Part shown: piece by piece, positions 23,573-35,335 of the stretch
Layout of the letters: the number at the start of each line of letters is the position of its first letter
Numbering within the stretch: position 1 is the first letter of the stretch
NCBI GenBank assembly: GCA_023548195.1
Contig: JAJHZJ010000419.1
Coordinates: forward strand, 797,773 to 861,772
Direction of reading: 5' to 3'
DNA from: Bettongia penicillata ogilbyi
Lineage: Eukaryota > Chordata > Mammalia > Diprotodontia > Potoroidae
Length of the DNA stretch: 64,000 nt
The notes under the pieces: model-generated
Database searches by the model: none
Seen by the model: only the letters and a program-made list of their open reading frames with translations
Told to the model about the DNA's origin: nothing
Made by a program: the position numbers and the translations under genes

Positions 23573-23583
23573 CTGAGGAAGAA

Positions 23584-24024
23584 ATCTGAAGAATATTTTT
23601 CTTTAATTACTTTGGTGAAGACCCCCTCCTCCTGCAAACACACAAACACCCTGGCTGTTAGTAGTTTTGTGCCACTTTCAAATTCACTGTTTGCCAAGGA
23701 AGCCTGGAAACCAGGAAATCCAATATAAAATGTGAAGGCCTCAATAACTGAGCTGCTGAACTCAAGTTTCCTGCCTAGGCAGATTACCTAAAGTTTCAGG
23801 AGCAATATAAGTCTAGTGCCAAAGAACAGTTAGAGGTTAAACAGGCTATTGGAATAACATATATAATTCAGTTTGTCAATCATCAAACAAGAATTTTTAG
23901 TTTGGAATTATATTCCAGCAAAATGGCGGATGTCTCAAGGGGAAAATACCTGACAAGTTTTTCTATGTTGATTCCATGTTTGTAGAAGCCATTATGGTTT
24001 TATTTTATGTGAACATATCTTATT
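23584..24024. other. Unassigned sequence
   Basis: No repeat family or coding signature recognised between the L1 and the next SINE. Confidence 0.4.
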
Positions 24025-24290
24025 TTTAGAGGCAGTTAAGTTGCACAGCAGGTAAAACCCTAGACATGGAATTAGGAAGTGCTGAGTTTGAATCCTGCCT
24101 CTGATATGTATTTAGATGTATGATCCTAAGCAAGTCATTTTACTTGTCTGAGCATCAGTTTCCTTATATGTAAAATGGGGACAATAATAGCCCTTACCTC
24201 TTATGGTTTCTGTAAGGAAAAAAAGTAACATAATATTTTTAAAGTGGTATATATATCTTACATTCTAACTATTATTAAGAGCTTATATAA
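24025..24290 (+). mobile_element. MON1-type CORE-SINE
   Basis: Forward order: head 'agaggcagttaagttgcac', core 'tttgaatcctgcctctgat', 'caagtcattttacttgtctg', 'cagtttccttatatgtaaaa', then the 'actattattaag' tail. Confidence 0.7.
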
Positions 24291-24374
24291 TGAAGCCCTT
24301 AGTGTTGCCCATTAGAGCAATAAAGGTAATAAGATTTTATAATCTGTTGATTGAACCAATTATCCCTTATGAAT

Positions 24375-24595
24375 GGCATAACATATAAAGAATTAGATCT
24401 GTAAGGAAACATTAGAAACCATCGAGTTCAATGACCTTATTTTATGCATGGGCAGTTGAGGCCCAGACAGTAACAGTGACTTCCCCAAGGTCTCATAGAT
24501 AGCACATAGAAAAGCTAGAATATAAGCCCAGGTCCTCTGATTTCTTCTAACTCCAAATGAAGTATATGTATTACTGTATTACACTGTCCCACCCA
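24375..24595. repeat. Ancient SINE-like repeat
   Basis: Reads 'aaggaaacattagaaacc', 'gggcagttgaggcccagac', 'acttccccaaggtctcatag' and 'cccaggtcctctgatttctt'. This is a longer copy of the repeat partly seen at 4.3 and 16.9 kb. Confidence 0.55.
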
Positions 24596-26059
24596 CATAT
24601 GAATGCTGAAACTGAACCTCCAAAAAGATATTTTAAAGTCATTAATTTGATTAAGATGTCTTAAAATTATTTACAATTTACATTTTTTCAAAATGATGGT
24701 AAATTTAACCAGGATTCCAGTTGTCTGAATATATATCATCATCTGAGCTGACAAGCTATCATAAACATAATCATAAGAAATAATAAAGAAAAATTATCTA
24801 CTCAGAATAAAACGGCTTGGTTCAATAAACTGTAATGTCCTTTGGAATCCTCAGTAGCACCTAGTACCTAGATTAATGGTAATCACATTTTCTCTTCTCT
24901 TACTGCTATCAATGGGCTTAAAGGACTGGAGGGGTGAGGTAATAGAAGAAAAGGGAGCATTTTATATACTTCAGAGTAAATTCTTTGACTCTATCTTCAG
25001 GTAAGCCATTCTCAAAAGAACATATTCAAAGTATCTTTTCTCTTGTGGGGAAATAAGACTTTTACATAATTATATCCTCTCCCATCAATCACACTATCAG
25101 AATACCCTGTGGATGTTGAGTGTGAGAGATGGACGGGCATCATGCACCATATGGAGCAAGCAACTGCAAATGTTTGTGATAATTGATTAGGAACTTTCAG
25201 TTCAGTTGATAGAGTAAGAACGTTGATTCCCTGAAGGCTCACACGAGTATAGGCATTTGTTTGCTGATGAAAAAAAAGGAACCATTCAGTAAACAGGGAA
25301 ACTTACACATTCATTCCTCTTTTTAAAAAATGGGTGGGGGGAGGAAGGGCCAGAAGAGCTCATATGCAGTAGACAAAGTAGCCATTAAAAGTTCCCTTTG
25401 AAAAAGAGGTTGAGAAAAAAAAATGTTTTCTCTGTTTTAAATAGAAGCACAATCTCCCAGATTGTACATTATATGAAATTTTCATCCACTCAGATAGCAC
25501 TCATTTCACATCTCATCTGTTCTGTGAATGAGATGGGAAAATAGTTCTCACTTTTTTTTACTGCATAAAGAATCCTTGGTGAATTGCACTTTTACAGTAT
25601 ATGATTATCCATCCTGTCTTTTTCAAAAGATTGACTCTTGGCAGTCCCCCTGTCCTTTTCCCATTGCAGCCTCATGGATGTAGTGCTCTGCATTTACACC
25701 AGACCCTATGTATTTCCATCAATCTTCTTATTACAGTCAGGTTTCAAGTCCAAAAACCCAGAGCTGAAAAGAGAAGGGGGAACAGTTTATTCTTTACAAC
25801 TACTATTCAAAAATTAAGACAACAAGAACTCCTTAAAGTACCTTTTATTTGTAAGTACTATGTTTAAAAAAGACCACTTCCCCACAGATAGCAGTTAGGA
25901 TCTCATTATAAAATACTCCCGTAAAAACTATTTAATTTTCCACTACAGGGAGGGAGGATTTGATCTCTTATTAAACATTTTATGGAAAAGTCTAAAAGTG
26001 TTTTCAATTATTTATCTGAATTGAAATCTAGGCCTTGGAAACTGCTGGTATTACACACA

Positions 26060-26800
26060 CACATAATATTATCAGCCCACTGAGTGCCATTAGGTCATAA
26101 AATGCTGCTGTAGCAACATCTCTGTTACAGCTGCTGGGGCTCATGCAACTTTTACTACAGTTATAAAGCCATTTATTACATTTTCTTTATGATGCTAATG
26201 CATTGCAGTCTGTTATTTTATTGTTCCCACTGTGATAAAGACTGAAATGTATGATATTGTGCGAAAAAAAATATATAGGCCTAATAACGTACCCTGCTGC
26301 ATTAAAAATCTCTTAGATAAGCTTAAGAGGCTCATAAAAATATTAACAGGGGATAGCAAAAGGGAAATATTTTGTGGGACATTTTCTTTCATTTGTTTTA
26401 TGGTTCCCTAGAGAAAGCTTTTTTTAATTGTGCTTTGTCAAAATATACCAAAGTTGATATGAATATCTGACTGCTCCCCACACCCCTCCAATTATAGTAT
26501 CATCACAGTGGCGGAAGATAATTTGTGATTCACTAATAGGAGAAATGACTAAATAATATCCCAATAATCATATGAAGAGAACTGAAACCATTTAAAAATA
26601 ATAAGGTCCTTACACCCAAACGTCCCTGTAATTGATAATTACAGCTTGCTCAAATTGTCTAAATTTAGCTCCCATTGTATTAAAGATAATGCAACTTGCT
26701 ATTGAGGGGGGAAATCAATTACCTTAATTAACTGCTACCTGGTTACTGTACTTCTCTGTTGTAGTTCATTTAGCTGTTGGCTACCTATAGCTTTTATATC
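26060..26800. promoter_or_regulatory. Candidate conserved non-coding element
   Basis: This is an inference from composition and context only. The block is repeat-free and rich in complete homeodomain-type cores (TAATTA/TTAATTAA near 26717-26732, a palindrome at 26626-26644) and E-box-like cagctg, without simple-sequence character. Clusters like this are typical of developmental enhancers in gene-poor vertebrate DNA. Cross-species conservation could not be tested here. Confidence 0.35.
26626..26644. promoter_or_regulatory. Perfect 19-bp palindrome with paired TAAT cores
   Basis: The arms ctgtaatt and aattacag are exact inverted repeats around the spacer gat. They place TAAT and ATTA five bases apart, a layout that could suit two homeodomain monomers. 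Confidence 0.4.
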
Positions 26801-28261
26801 ATGAGGAGAAATTCTTCCTTGTATTCAGTCAGATCTGAATACTTGTTGATCCTTTCGTGTTTTTGGCAGAGAACTGTACATTGGGAACTTTCTTTAAAAC
26901 AGAAACAGTTTGAAAAAAAAAAAGATTGTTCCAAGAGAAATTGGAAAATCTAAGGAAAGCAATCCATTTGATAAGAGCTCTTTCAATCCTCTGATCCAAA
27001 GGATGGATTTTTAACTTTTGATTTGCCCTCAGGGAGCCATCAGAAGCAATAGAGACACAAGAAACACAAGATTGTGTTCTCTAAACTGTAAGGGAAATGG
27101 GTAAATTTTCTGCGAATTTCCATTCTTTTCACAATCTCCTTCACTAAAATAAACGATTTTTCTTCCATCAGCCTCTCTTCTTATAAGCTCTGTCACAACA
27201 AAAAGTAAATGGAATGTTCATGCTTACACAAAGTCCTGCCTTAAACTACGGAAACTTCCATGTACACATAGATTGTGAGAACTGGAAGACATTTGCCCTA
27301 TCCCTTCATTTACAATGTGAGAAACTGCATCTGAGTAGGTTTTGAAAGAAATTTTTGTCTCACCTGGATAGATATTTTTCTTCCATATGCTTTGAGTTTG
27401 AAAACTGGAGTAGAAGAAAGATTAGTCCCTGGGAATATGCACTTCTCAGAGTTCAAAAAGTAGAGATATTCAGAATTCAGGCACCTTTCCTTGTGAGAAA
27501 AAAGAAAGTGAGTATGAGAGCTGGAATAGTGTGAATTGCCCTTGTTGGCTAAGATTAAAATGTTAGTAGAAAATAGTAAATAAAAAAAATTGGATCTATT
27601 TTTATACAATATCCCAGTAAGTGGCTGAAATTATATCTCAAAAGGCTTTTTTTGGAGTTCAAAATAAACAAATACAAAAGACACCCCAAATTATACATAA
27701 ATGGAAGAGTGGATTAGCCTGCTCACCAGAATGTCTCATTTTTATACCTCATTTTATTTGCTTAATCACACACTTTTACATGTGTTTAGAACCTTTCTTC
27801 AGTACAATCCTCTGCCTATGGGAAACTTACAAAGAGAAATTGAATGAAGCCAGACATGCCCTCAGTTGTTTTAATACATTGCTAATTTGGCCATTGCTGT
27901 AATTTGAAACACTTCTGACAAAAAAATGCTATGAAAAGTAAAGAATCTTCACAAATATGAAGATTCTATAGAAACCATATAATCCCTCATAAAAGCTTCC
28001 ACTATACGTCTTGTTAATTAGCACTACCTCTGGAAATAGTAGTAGTAGCACTGTTGTCGGAGCTCCTATGAAATGTACTGTCTACATAGTGTATAAATTA
28101 TAGTACTTATAACTGAGGTCTATAAAGATGCAGTAATAAAGGTCTGAAGTTAAATTAACAACCTTCCTTCTGAATGATAATGTTTAATATGAACATAGCA
28201 CATTGTATATGCATAATAATTTAATTTATAATTACTTTTATTAGGATAAGTTCAATATAGA

Positions 28262-28460
28262 TTGAGCAACACAATGGCATGGCAGAGAGATTGCCTTGAA
28301 GTTAGAAAGGCCCAGGTTCAAGTTCAGCTGCTGATACATCAAGTCCTGCCATTTAGGAACTATGTGACCTTGGACAAATTCCTTAATCTTTCTGTGCTTT
28401 AGTTTCCTCATGAGTTCCTGATATCTAAGACCCTTGTCAACTCTGAATCAAAAATCCCTG
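28262..28460 (+). repeat. Old tRNA-derived/MIR-type SINE
   Basis: Forward 'ggcccaggttcaagttcagc', 'gtgaccttggacaaattcc' and 'tagtttcctcatgagttcc', ending in 'aactctgaatcaaaaatccc'. Confidence 0.6.
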
Positions 28461-28718
28461 AGCTTAACTCTTCAGTGCCCTTAAGGATTCCTTTGGACAT
28501 TAAATTGGAGATTAGCTGCTAATTTGTATTGGTAAAGAAATCTTCCCTAACCCAAATGAAATAAAAGGAAGATGCATAGTAGAGAACATACCTCATATCA
28601 GAGAAATGATGCAACTTTCTCACTTTGTTGGGAGGTTGATTAAGTGAAATAAATTATTTGTGCTAGATCCTGAACATACATAGAATTCTTACTCTACTTG
28701 ATTGATGTACACATGTTC

Positions 28719-28750
28719 ATACACACATACACACACACACACACACACTC
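28719..28750 (+). repeat. (CA)n microsatellite
   Basis: About 15 ca units with one interruption. Confidence 0.9.
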
Positions 28751-29029
28751 ACCCCACTGCATCTCATTTCACAGCCCATGTGAGTGTCCAGTTGTTTCAA
28801 AGGGAGTCCAAAATTCTCAAAAAAAAAAAGAAAAAAAATTACTTCTCATTCACTTTCATTTTGGAATCTTTAGGGGATGAAGAAGCTATTTTTTTTTAAC
28901 GGTACAGTCTAGGAAAAGTAAGCAACCAGTCTTATTTATTGAAAAAGTGACTCAGCAGTAAAAATCCCAAAGTAGTATCCCTTTTGTTTGTTTGTTTTTT
29001 AACATGAGAAAGGCTGATGTAGAAAGTTT

Positions 29030-29290
29030 TTTGGACTACGGGTGGAACAGTGCAAACAGTGCTAGGACTGGAATCAGAAAAACTCATTTCCCTCAGTTCA
29101 AAGCTGGTCCCAAACACTTCCTAGCTGTGAGACCCAGGGCAAATTCCTTAATCCAGTATCCCTCAATTTCCTCACCTATAAAATGTGAAGAAAATGGCAA
29201 AACACTCCCGTATTTTGCCAAGAAAGTCTCAAATGAAGGCCCAAATGAAAAGTCAGACATGACTGAAAAATGAATGCTCAATAAGAAGAG
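29030..29290 (+). mobile_element. MAR1-type SINE
   Basis: Forward order 'ggactggaatcagaaaaact', 'cctagctgtgagacccaggg', 'aaatggcaaaacactcccg', 'gccaagaaagtctcaaatg', ending in the RTE-style tail 'gtcagacatgactgaaaaat'. Full length but about as diverged as the other copies. Confidence 0.8.
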
Positions 29291-30849
29291 AGATTTGCAT
29301 TGAGAAGATCACTTGAAAACGCCTTTTTTCTGAGTTAATTGGAGAGACAAACACACAAACAAATTTTTTTTTCAGAGATAATCCTTCATTCAGACCACTT
29401 CTCTGGATTTTGTTTCAGAAACCTTACTGGTTGCACCCTAAACAATTTTGCGAAAAGTGATCCAGGGGAAATAGAAGTATTTGAGGTTTAAAAAGTTATA
29501 ATTCTGCATTAAATATCATTTAATGAAATTTACAATAGCTTCTGATGAGTATAACTTACAATGTCTTCATTAGCCTTCATGTACCCTCATAAGTCATTTC
29601 CTTTCCAATCCAACATATAACAATATTAAGGCTTAGTGATACATGGCAAAAAAAAAATATATATTTCCTGAACCTCACGATTCTTCCTAAATCTGAATGC
29701 ACAAGTCTACTCTGTAAGCATTTGCTTGGTGAAGTAATCTAAGATAGGAAGTCGTAGAAGAGCATGAGTGTTACTATACCATTTCTTTTATAAGTATAAT
29801 GTGTTTTTTTCTCTGCTTAAACCAAGTAACAGAGTTATTCCTTTCAGAAATAGAAGGTCTCTTTCACTGCCTTTTACATGACTTGACTTCAAAACAAACT
29901 CTTTCCTGAATTCCTAAACTTTTGAGGGATTGAAGTTTCACATGTTAGTGCTGTCTGTTTAGATAAGGTCTTGCAAAATGTCACCCTAGCGGTGAACCAG
30001 ATGTATTACTCATTCTTTGTGTCAAAGCACATTAAAATATGCCAGAGACTTAAAGAGTTGTTCAGAAAAGCAGGAGAATTTTCTGTCTTTGGAGAAAACT
30101 GAGATAGAAGTCATGGGATTTAGTAAGTATCTAGAATTCATGGGGAAATACCCGAAGGCCTAGAATGAGAGTGGCACGTTCAGGGAAGTGCCAGAGCCAG
30201 CCCCTGCTCCCCAGAGCTGATTGTTAAATTTTTTGAGACCATTTATGCCTCAGAAATTTATAAATTCTATAAACTAAGATTTATTTGTTTTTTGCTGATT
30301 GTCTAGATTTAAGAAAGTGATGAAGAAAACATTAATGATGTAAATTAAACTTTAGAGTATGAAAGAGCTGCCAAATAAAAGTATGCATAGAATGATTTTA
30401 CATATATATGTACGTACTTGTGTCTAATGGTAGCCATTCCTAGGGGAGAGAGAGGGAAGAAGAAAAGACAAAAGAAATGTCCATTGATAACTTTATTACC
30501 ACTTGGACCTCATAGATTTGCAGTTTCATGTGCAATTTTTTTTTATTACTTTACTATTATAGAAAGGCTTGTGTAATTCCATAAATTAAAGATAAAAAAA
30601 ATTAAAAACATATTATATACACATTTTTTCCAGAGAACTAGTTGTTATATATTTACCAGATACTCTTACATGTATCTGCCCTCCCCATTAATTGATTGTT
30701 GTAAAACGAAGTTTAAGCTTTTCCAAGTATCATTAAAAGTTATTTTAACATGCACATAAATTGTAGGAGCTTTCTGAGAAATGGGTGAAAGTTATCTGCA
30801 AAGTAACAGATACTCAATATGTATTTATTTTTTTCTAATTTGAAAAGTG
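29291..30849. other. Mostly unassigned; possible retroposed 3' end near 30.4-30.6 kb
   Basis: No gene seen. The part at about 30400-30607 ends in an A-rich tract after 'ttccataaattaaag', so it may be the 3' end of a retroposed sequence, but I cannot name it. Confidence 0.3.
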
Positions 30850-31135
30850 TTTTACATAATAATGAAAATAGTCATGTTTGAATATATGTAGTGTTTTCTA
30901 TATTTGCTCTTCGTGATACTCAGATTTTCATCAGACTTTACCTTATCTGATCCTCATAACAGTTTAGTGTAGTAGATGTAATCCTAACCTATTTTAGAGG
31001 TGAAGAAACAGATAGTTAGAATCATTAAGTTATTTGCATATTACACAAATAAGATTTATCTGAGGTGGGATTTAAACCCAGAATTTCTTGACAAGTTTAG
31101 AATTATATCTACTTAACTGTGCTGCCTACTTCCAC
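30850..31135 (-). repeat. MON1-type CORE-SINE, reverse orientation
   Basis: Plus-strand order 'ttatctgatcctcataaca', 'ttttagaggtgaagaaacag', 'gaggtgggatttaaaccc' and 'cttaactgtgctgcctactt' is a complete but decayed reversed SINE. Confidence 0.65.
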
Positions 31136-31944
31136 TGCAGAAGGGTTAATAGGCTTTCCTGTTGTCCCAGGAAACCTTGGGAAATAAAACAATGCTAAAA
31201 TTTGCCTTAACCCTGTTGGTGGCATTGATGAAAACCTAATCTCTCTCATTATTTAAAACATACTTATCTGCCTTTAACCACATTAAAATGTTAAGTTGCA
31301 TTTTGATGAGCTACATCATGGTCTATGGTCCTCTCTATGTTTCGTAATAGGCATAGAAGAAAGTGCTGTTCTTTTTAGACAGATAAAGTCCTGTGTTATG
31401 ATTCATTGACATGCAAAACTCTGGTTTATTGCTTGTCTATAGTATTTGGAAAATTATTACATGTATATTTTATATAAGGTGATAATGGAGTAATAGATGT
31501 GTTCAGTTAAAAAAAAAAACTAATCACACTGAACTATGTACTTAAAAAACACAGGGTATTTTTGGTATTATAACTAGAAGAGAATTACCAAGGATTAAAT
31601 CCCCTGTATGAAACTAATTTCAGGAGCAGATGGCTCTAAACAACTTTGATGGCCCTTCAGTTTCTTTATTGCAAATAAAATTCTTGCTAGGTTTGGTAAA
31701 ACAAAAGTAGAGCCCAGCTGTCTTGTTTGTATATATTTTGACTAAGTACACATAATCAGTCTTTAAGTGATGTGACAGTTAAAAATAAAAATGTTATTTT
31801 CATACCACTTATAATCCAGATTCATTACTAAGCATATGCACTTGAATGATGATGCACCAGGTAGTGGCACTCAAGGGATAATTCATAGTAGAAAAATAAA
31901 TGAAAATCATCATTGATTTTTATAATGGGGAAGTACAGAAAAAG
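31136..31944. other. Unassigned sequence
   Basis: Neither a repeat family nor a coding signature is recognised. Confidence 0.4.
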
Positions 31945-32186
31945 GAAGGCAGCTAGGTGGCTCAGTGGATAGAGTGGTGGGCTTGGAGTCAGGAAGACTT
32001 GAGTTCAAATCTAGTCTCACATTCTTATAAACTATGTAACCCTTGACAAGTCACTTAATCTATGTTTGCCTTAATCCTCTGGAGAAGAAAATTGCAAACC
32101 ACTCCAATATCTTTGGCAAGAAAATCCCATGGATAGCATGGTCCATGAGGTCAAGAACAGTCAAACATGAGTGGACAATTGAACAG
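31945..32186 (+). mobile_element. MAR1-type SINE, well-preserved head
   Basis: Has the head 'ggcagctaggtggctcagtg' with an intact-looking B-box-like 'gagttcaaatc', then 'caagtcacttaatctatg', 'gcaaaccactccaatatc' and 'gccat..catggtccatgag'-type end. The 'ccatggatagcatggtcc' part marks a subfamily different from the copies at 29.0 and 35.1 kb. Confidence 0.85.
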
Positions 32187-32296
32187 CTCAAAAAGGAAGA
32201 AGAGGGTGAAAAATGACAAGAAGGAGGAGGAGGAGGGAAAGGAAGAAGAAGAAGAACAGTGAGGGGAAAGAAGAAAGAGAAAAAGCAGAAAAGGAG
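32187..32296 (+). repeat. Purine-rich low-complexity tract
   Basis: Almost only A and G with gaag/gagg units, directly after the SINE tail. It probably grew from the SINE tail. Confidence 0.75.
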
Positions 32297-33789
32297 AAGT
32301 CTAAAGTACATTGATAGGATCAAAATTGCAAATAACTATAGTGAAGGAAAATGGAAAGTATTATCTATTTCATGGAACTTGGATCAAAACAGGGATGGTC
32401 AGGCAATGTTCTGAATATATGTACAAAAAAGGATCATGAATCATAATATCTTTTTCCTGCTAAGGATAAGGAGTTCTAGTATAGCTTAGCAATTTTCTCA
32501 CATGTAGAATTGTGTTCATAATTCTATTTGACTTTTTTGCTCACTGACTTATAATTGTTCTTGCTGCACATTGGCAATTATACATGGGAATGTTTTCTGA
32601 TTAAGTGTTAATGACATCTACCTTAGTGTGACATGGAAGAGGAAATATATCATTATATTAGGAATTTATAAATTCTGAAAGATAAAGTTGGATTCTTATC
32701 ATAGAGGAGAGGTTCTCTAAGTTTTTAAAAGAGAAAACTACAGGTGATAGTAAGCTAAAAAAGCACTAAGTATGGGTCAACAACAGAATGTTATATGTCT
32801 GTCATGTGAGAACTGGGTTATATCAGATCAAAAAGACATGCCACCAAAATGATATTGAATAGATAGTCACTTTTTTCTTCACTATAGCAACTCATGGCAA
32901 CTTAGAACAAGGCATAGAGAGGTTACCATTGATGTCAATGAAAGGAATACTCACACCTCTAAAATCACAAAATTTTTGAAGTATTGGAGAAAGACGGGGC
33001 TCATTGCTCTCTGCATCCTATTTCATCTGGTGTAGGTGAAGAGCTCTTACCATCAGTAGCTGAAGGAAAAATTGTTTTGAAGCATTTGATCTTCCTAGAG
33101 TTATGTGGAGGTGTGATAGATGGGAGTACAATAGCAAAGGAAATGAAAATCTTTGGCTATATTAATTTAATTCCACTATACAACCTTAGTTTTACACAAA
33201 ATGAATGTGTTTTCAAAGGAAAAAATACTCAGCAGTTTTTCTTTTATGTTCTTATTTGGCAGGACAAAACTACTTTCCGAAGAAAAATGTTATGATGCTT
33301 CTTGTATATTTGGATAAAGTCAGGATAATAAAAGATAAGTAACTCATCTACAATCAGGTAAAGAATTAGTTCTAGTGATAAAATAATGCCCTGTTCAATA
33401 CATGAGAGATAACACTTTTTGCAGCTCTTTGATAACCAATAAAGAATAAGGGAAATTTGGTGTTATGTATCCATCTTTTCAGATAGCAATCATCAGTAAT
33501 GTGACAGATAGATAGAAAGATAAGAGACAGAAATCAGTGAATGATCTAGTAACAGAGATTGAAAGCTACACATACATAGAGGATATGTGTTAAAACTGGA
33601 TCTGGAAGCAAATATAGAGATGGAGAAATAGATGTATAATATGTGTGTGTGTGTGTGTAGATAAGGAAAATGAATTCAATTCTTTTGAGTTCCATTAAAT
33701 TCAATACAATTATTATTTCTTGAGTATTAATTCACTTATAATCAATAATAAGATAGAAAGTATTTAAGTAATATGTTAATGAATACATT
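32297..33789. other. Unassigned sequence with a (TG)n run
   Basis: No repeat family recognised. A (tg)n run lies at 33641-33658 and short gata-like runs near 33505. A 103-codon open stretch at 32984-33295 shows no domain and I do not call it a gene. Confidence 0.4.
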
Positions 33790-33965
33790 AACATTGTATG
33801 AATTGATTCATACAATAATCCTGTGACTTAGATGCTAATTTTTTCATTATCCTATTTTTCATATGAAGAAACTGACTTTTAGAGATAAAATCACTTGTAC
33901 AGGGTCACAATGCAAGTAATTTTCTGAGGCAGTATTTGAAATTGTGTTCCTAATTCCAAGAATCT
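33790..33965 (-). repeat. MIR/MON1-type SINE, reverse orientation
   Basis: Contains 'aataatcctgtgacttaga', 'tgaagaaactgacttttaga' and 'tacagggtcacaatgcaag' in reversed order. Confidence 0.55.
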
Positions 33966-34015
33966 ATTTATTTATATTATTTACCGTTTATGTGCCTGAG
34001 CATATCTCTTTTGGC

Positions 34016-34043
34016 CTTTTTTGTTTTGTTTTGTTTTGTTTTG
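34016..34043 (+). repeat. (TTTTG)n microsatellite
   Basis: Five ttttg units in a row. Confidence 0.85.
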
Positions 34044-34059
34044 CTAAACTCCTTGAAAA

Positions 34060-34165
34060 CGCTGGCTACAATAAATGCCTGTACTTTCCTCACTTTCTTC
34101 TTAAACCCTTACAATCTGTCTTCCAACCTTATCATTCCATCAAAACTTTAATGGTTACTTAGCTG
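34060..34165. repeat. Possible CR1/L3-type LINE fragment
   Basis: The wording 'caatctgtcttccaacctt' and 'atcattccatcaaaactt' resembles the ancient CR1-clade LINE block before its RT domain. This is a weak match. Confidence 0.3.
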
Positions 34166-34169
34166 CTAA

Positions 34170-34990
34170 ATCTTCCCATACTTGGGGTAGACATCCCCTA
34201 ACTCACCAACAGTTTTGAGGCCTGGTGGTTACCCTCAACCAGGTTTAGCCCATCTGCCAAAATGACTTCACCAAGGTGTGTCTGCTGCATGTACTACAGC
34301 TTCCTGGGGCCTCAGATGAGAGTTAGATCACAGGTGGGCACCAAAGGTGAATCAGCAGTCCCGAAGAGGGCTTAGCAAGACCTCATACCAGAGATGACAA
34401 TCCGGTCTGAACACCCCATACCTGTGAGATAGTGTGAATATCAGAAAGTCTTAAATTCAAAAGGTCATAACTTGCTGACTCAAACATCTAGTCCAAAACA
34501 TAACTAAAACCTAACACACCTTTGGTAGAGGGAGTGAGGGGGAATATAAAGTTAAAGAATGAGGGGAAGGTTTTCCTTTTCCTGACACACTTCTTTTGGG
34601 GTGCAATAGTTCTTACTAGAACCTAGAGAACTTTTCACTTCTAGCAGCTTTATCTGGGAACTTTTGTAGATTCTCTTTGTGGGGAGGATGATGAGAAAAA
34701 AGAGCATGGTTTTATGGCGGGTTATGGTTTAGGTGCTAACAGCTTTTAACCTATGGACCCAAAATTTCAGAAATAGTTCAACTATATTTCTCTTATGCGA
34801 GAGCAAAGCAAAAGAAGGAGGGCTTCCCTCAGTGTCCTACTGCAGCTTTAGGATTATATTTTAGAGAATAATTTGCAGGTGGGGAGAGCCTTTGTCATAT
34901 TTGCTCTTGGTAAATGCAGCACCTTTGTAAGTGAAGCACCAAGCAGTGGGTCTATCCCAGAAATAATGTTTTCAAATACACAATATGAAA
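34170..34990. other. Unassigned block, possibly an unknown interspersed repeat
   Basis: This 0.8-kb block has a more balanced base composition than its surroundings and no stop-free frame of note. Its end is followed by ordinary AT-rich DNA. I cannot place it in a repeat family and see no splice or protein signature. Confidence 0.3.
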
Positions 34991-35079
34991 AGTTTAGGAT
35001 TGTGAAAGAAATCAATTATATCAAAGTACAGTTTTCAAAATTAAAAAAATAGTAATAATGCAGACTATAGGCTAACAGA

Positions 35080-35335
35080 GGGAGGTAGGTGGTACTGTTC
35101 ACAGTGTTAGGCCTGGAGTCAGGAAGACTCATCTTCATGAGTTCAAATTTGGCCTCAGATGCTTACTAGCTATGTGATACTGGCAAGTTACTTAACCATT
35201 CTTCACCTCAGTTTCCTTATATGTAAAATGAACTGGAGAAGGAAATAGTAAGCCCCTTCCTCATATTTGTCAAGGAAACGTAAATGAAGTTATAAAGAGT
35301 CAGATGCAGCTGAAATGACTGAACAATAGGATAAA
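35080..35335 (+). mobile_element. MAR1-type SINE
   Basis: Forward 'gaggtaggtggtactgttc', 'gcctggagtcaggaagact', 'cttactagctatgtgatac', 'tggagaaggaaatagtaagc', ending 'tgaaatgactgaacaatag'. Confidence 0.85.

Larger units (their letters stand above)
24596..28261. other. Longest stretch without recognisable repeats
   Basis: About 3.7 kb in which I recognise no SINE, L1, RTE, LTR or DNA transposon, in a window where such copies otherwise occur every 1-2 kb. No convincing exon was found. Open stretches of 76-99 codons here lack any family feature. Part of it is annotated separately as a candidate regulatory element. Confidence 0.5.

Noticed and set aside
25601..25867. An 88-codon open stretch in the repeat-free region as a possible exon
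   Set aside because: The translation lacks any family feature and I see no convincing splice sites bounding it.
28719..28750. CA repeat as a CRISPR-like or regulatory array
   Set aside because: It is an ordinary dinucleotide microsatellite in a eukaryotic genome.
32984..33295. A 103-codon open stretch as a possible exon or small gene
   Set aside because: No recognisable domain, no splice or promoter context, and the length is compatible with chance in 64 kb.
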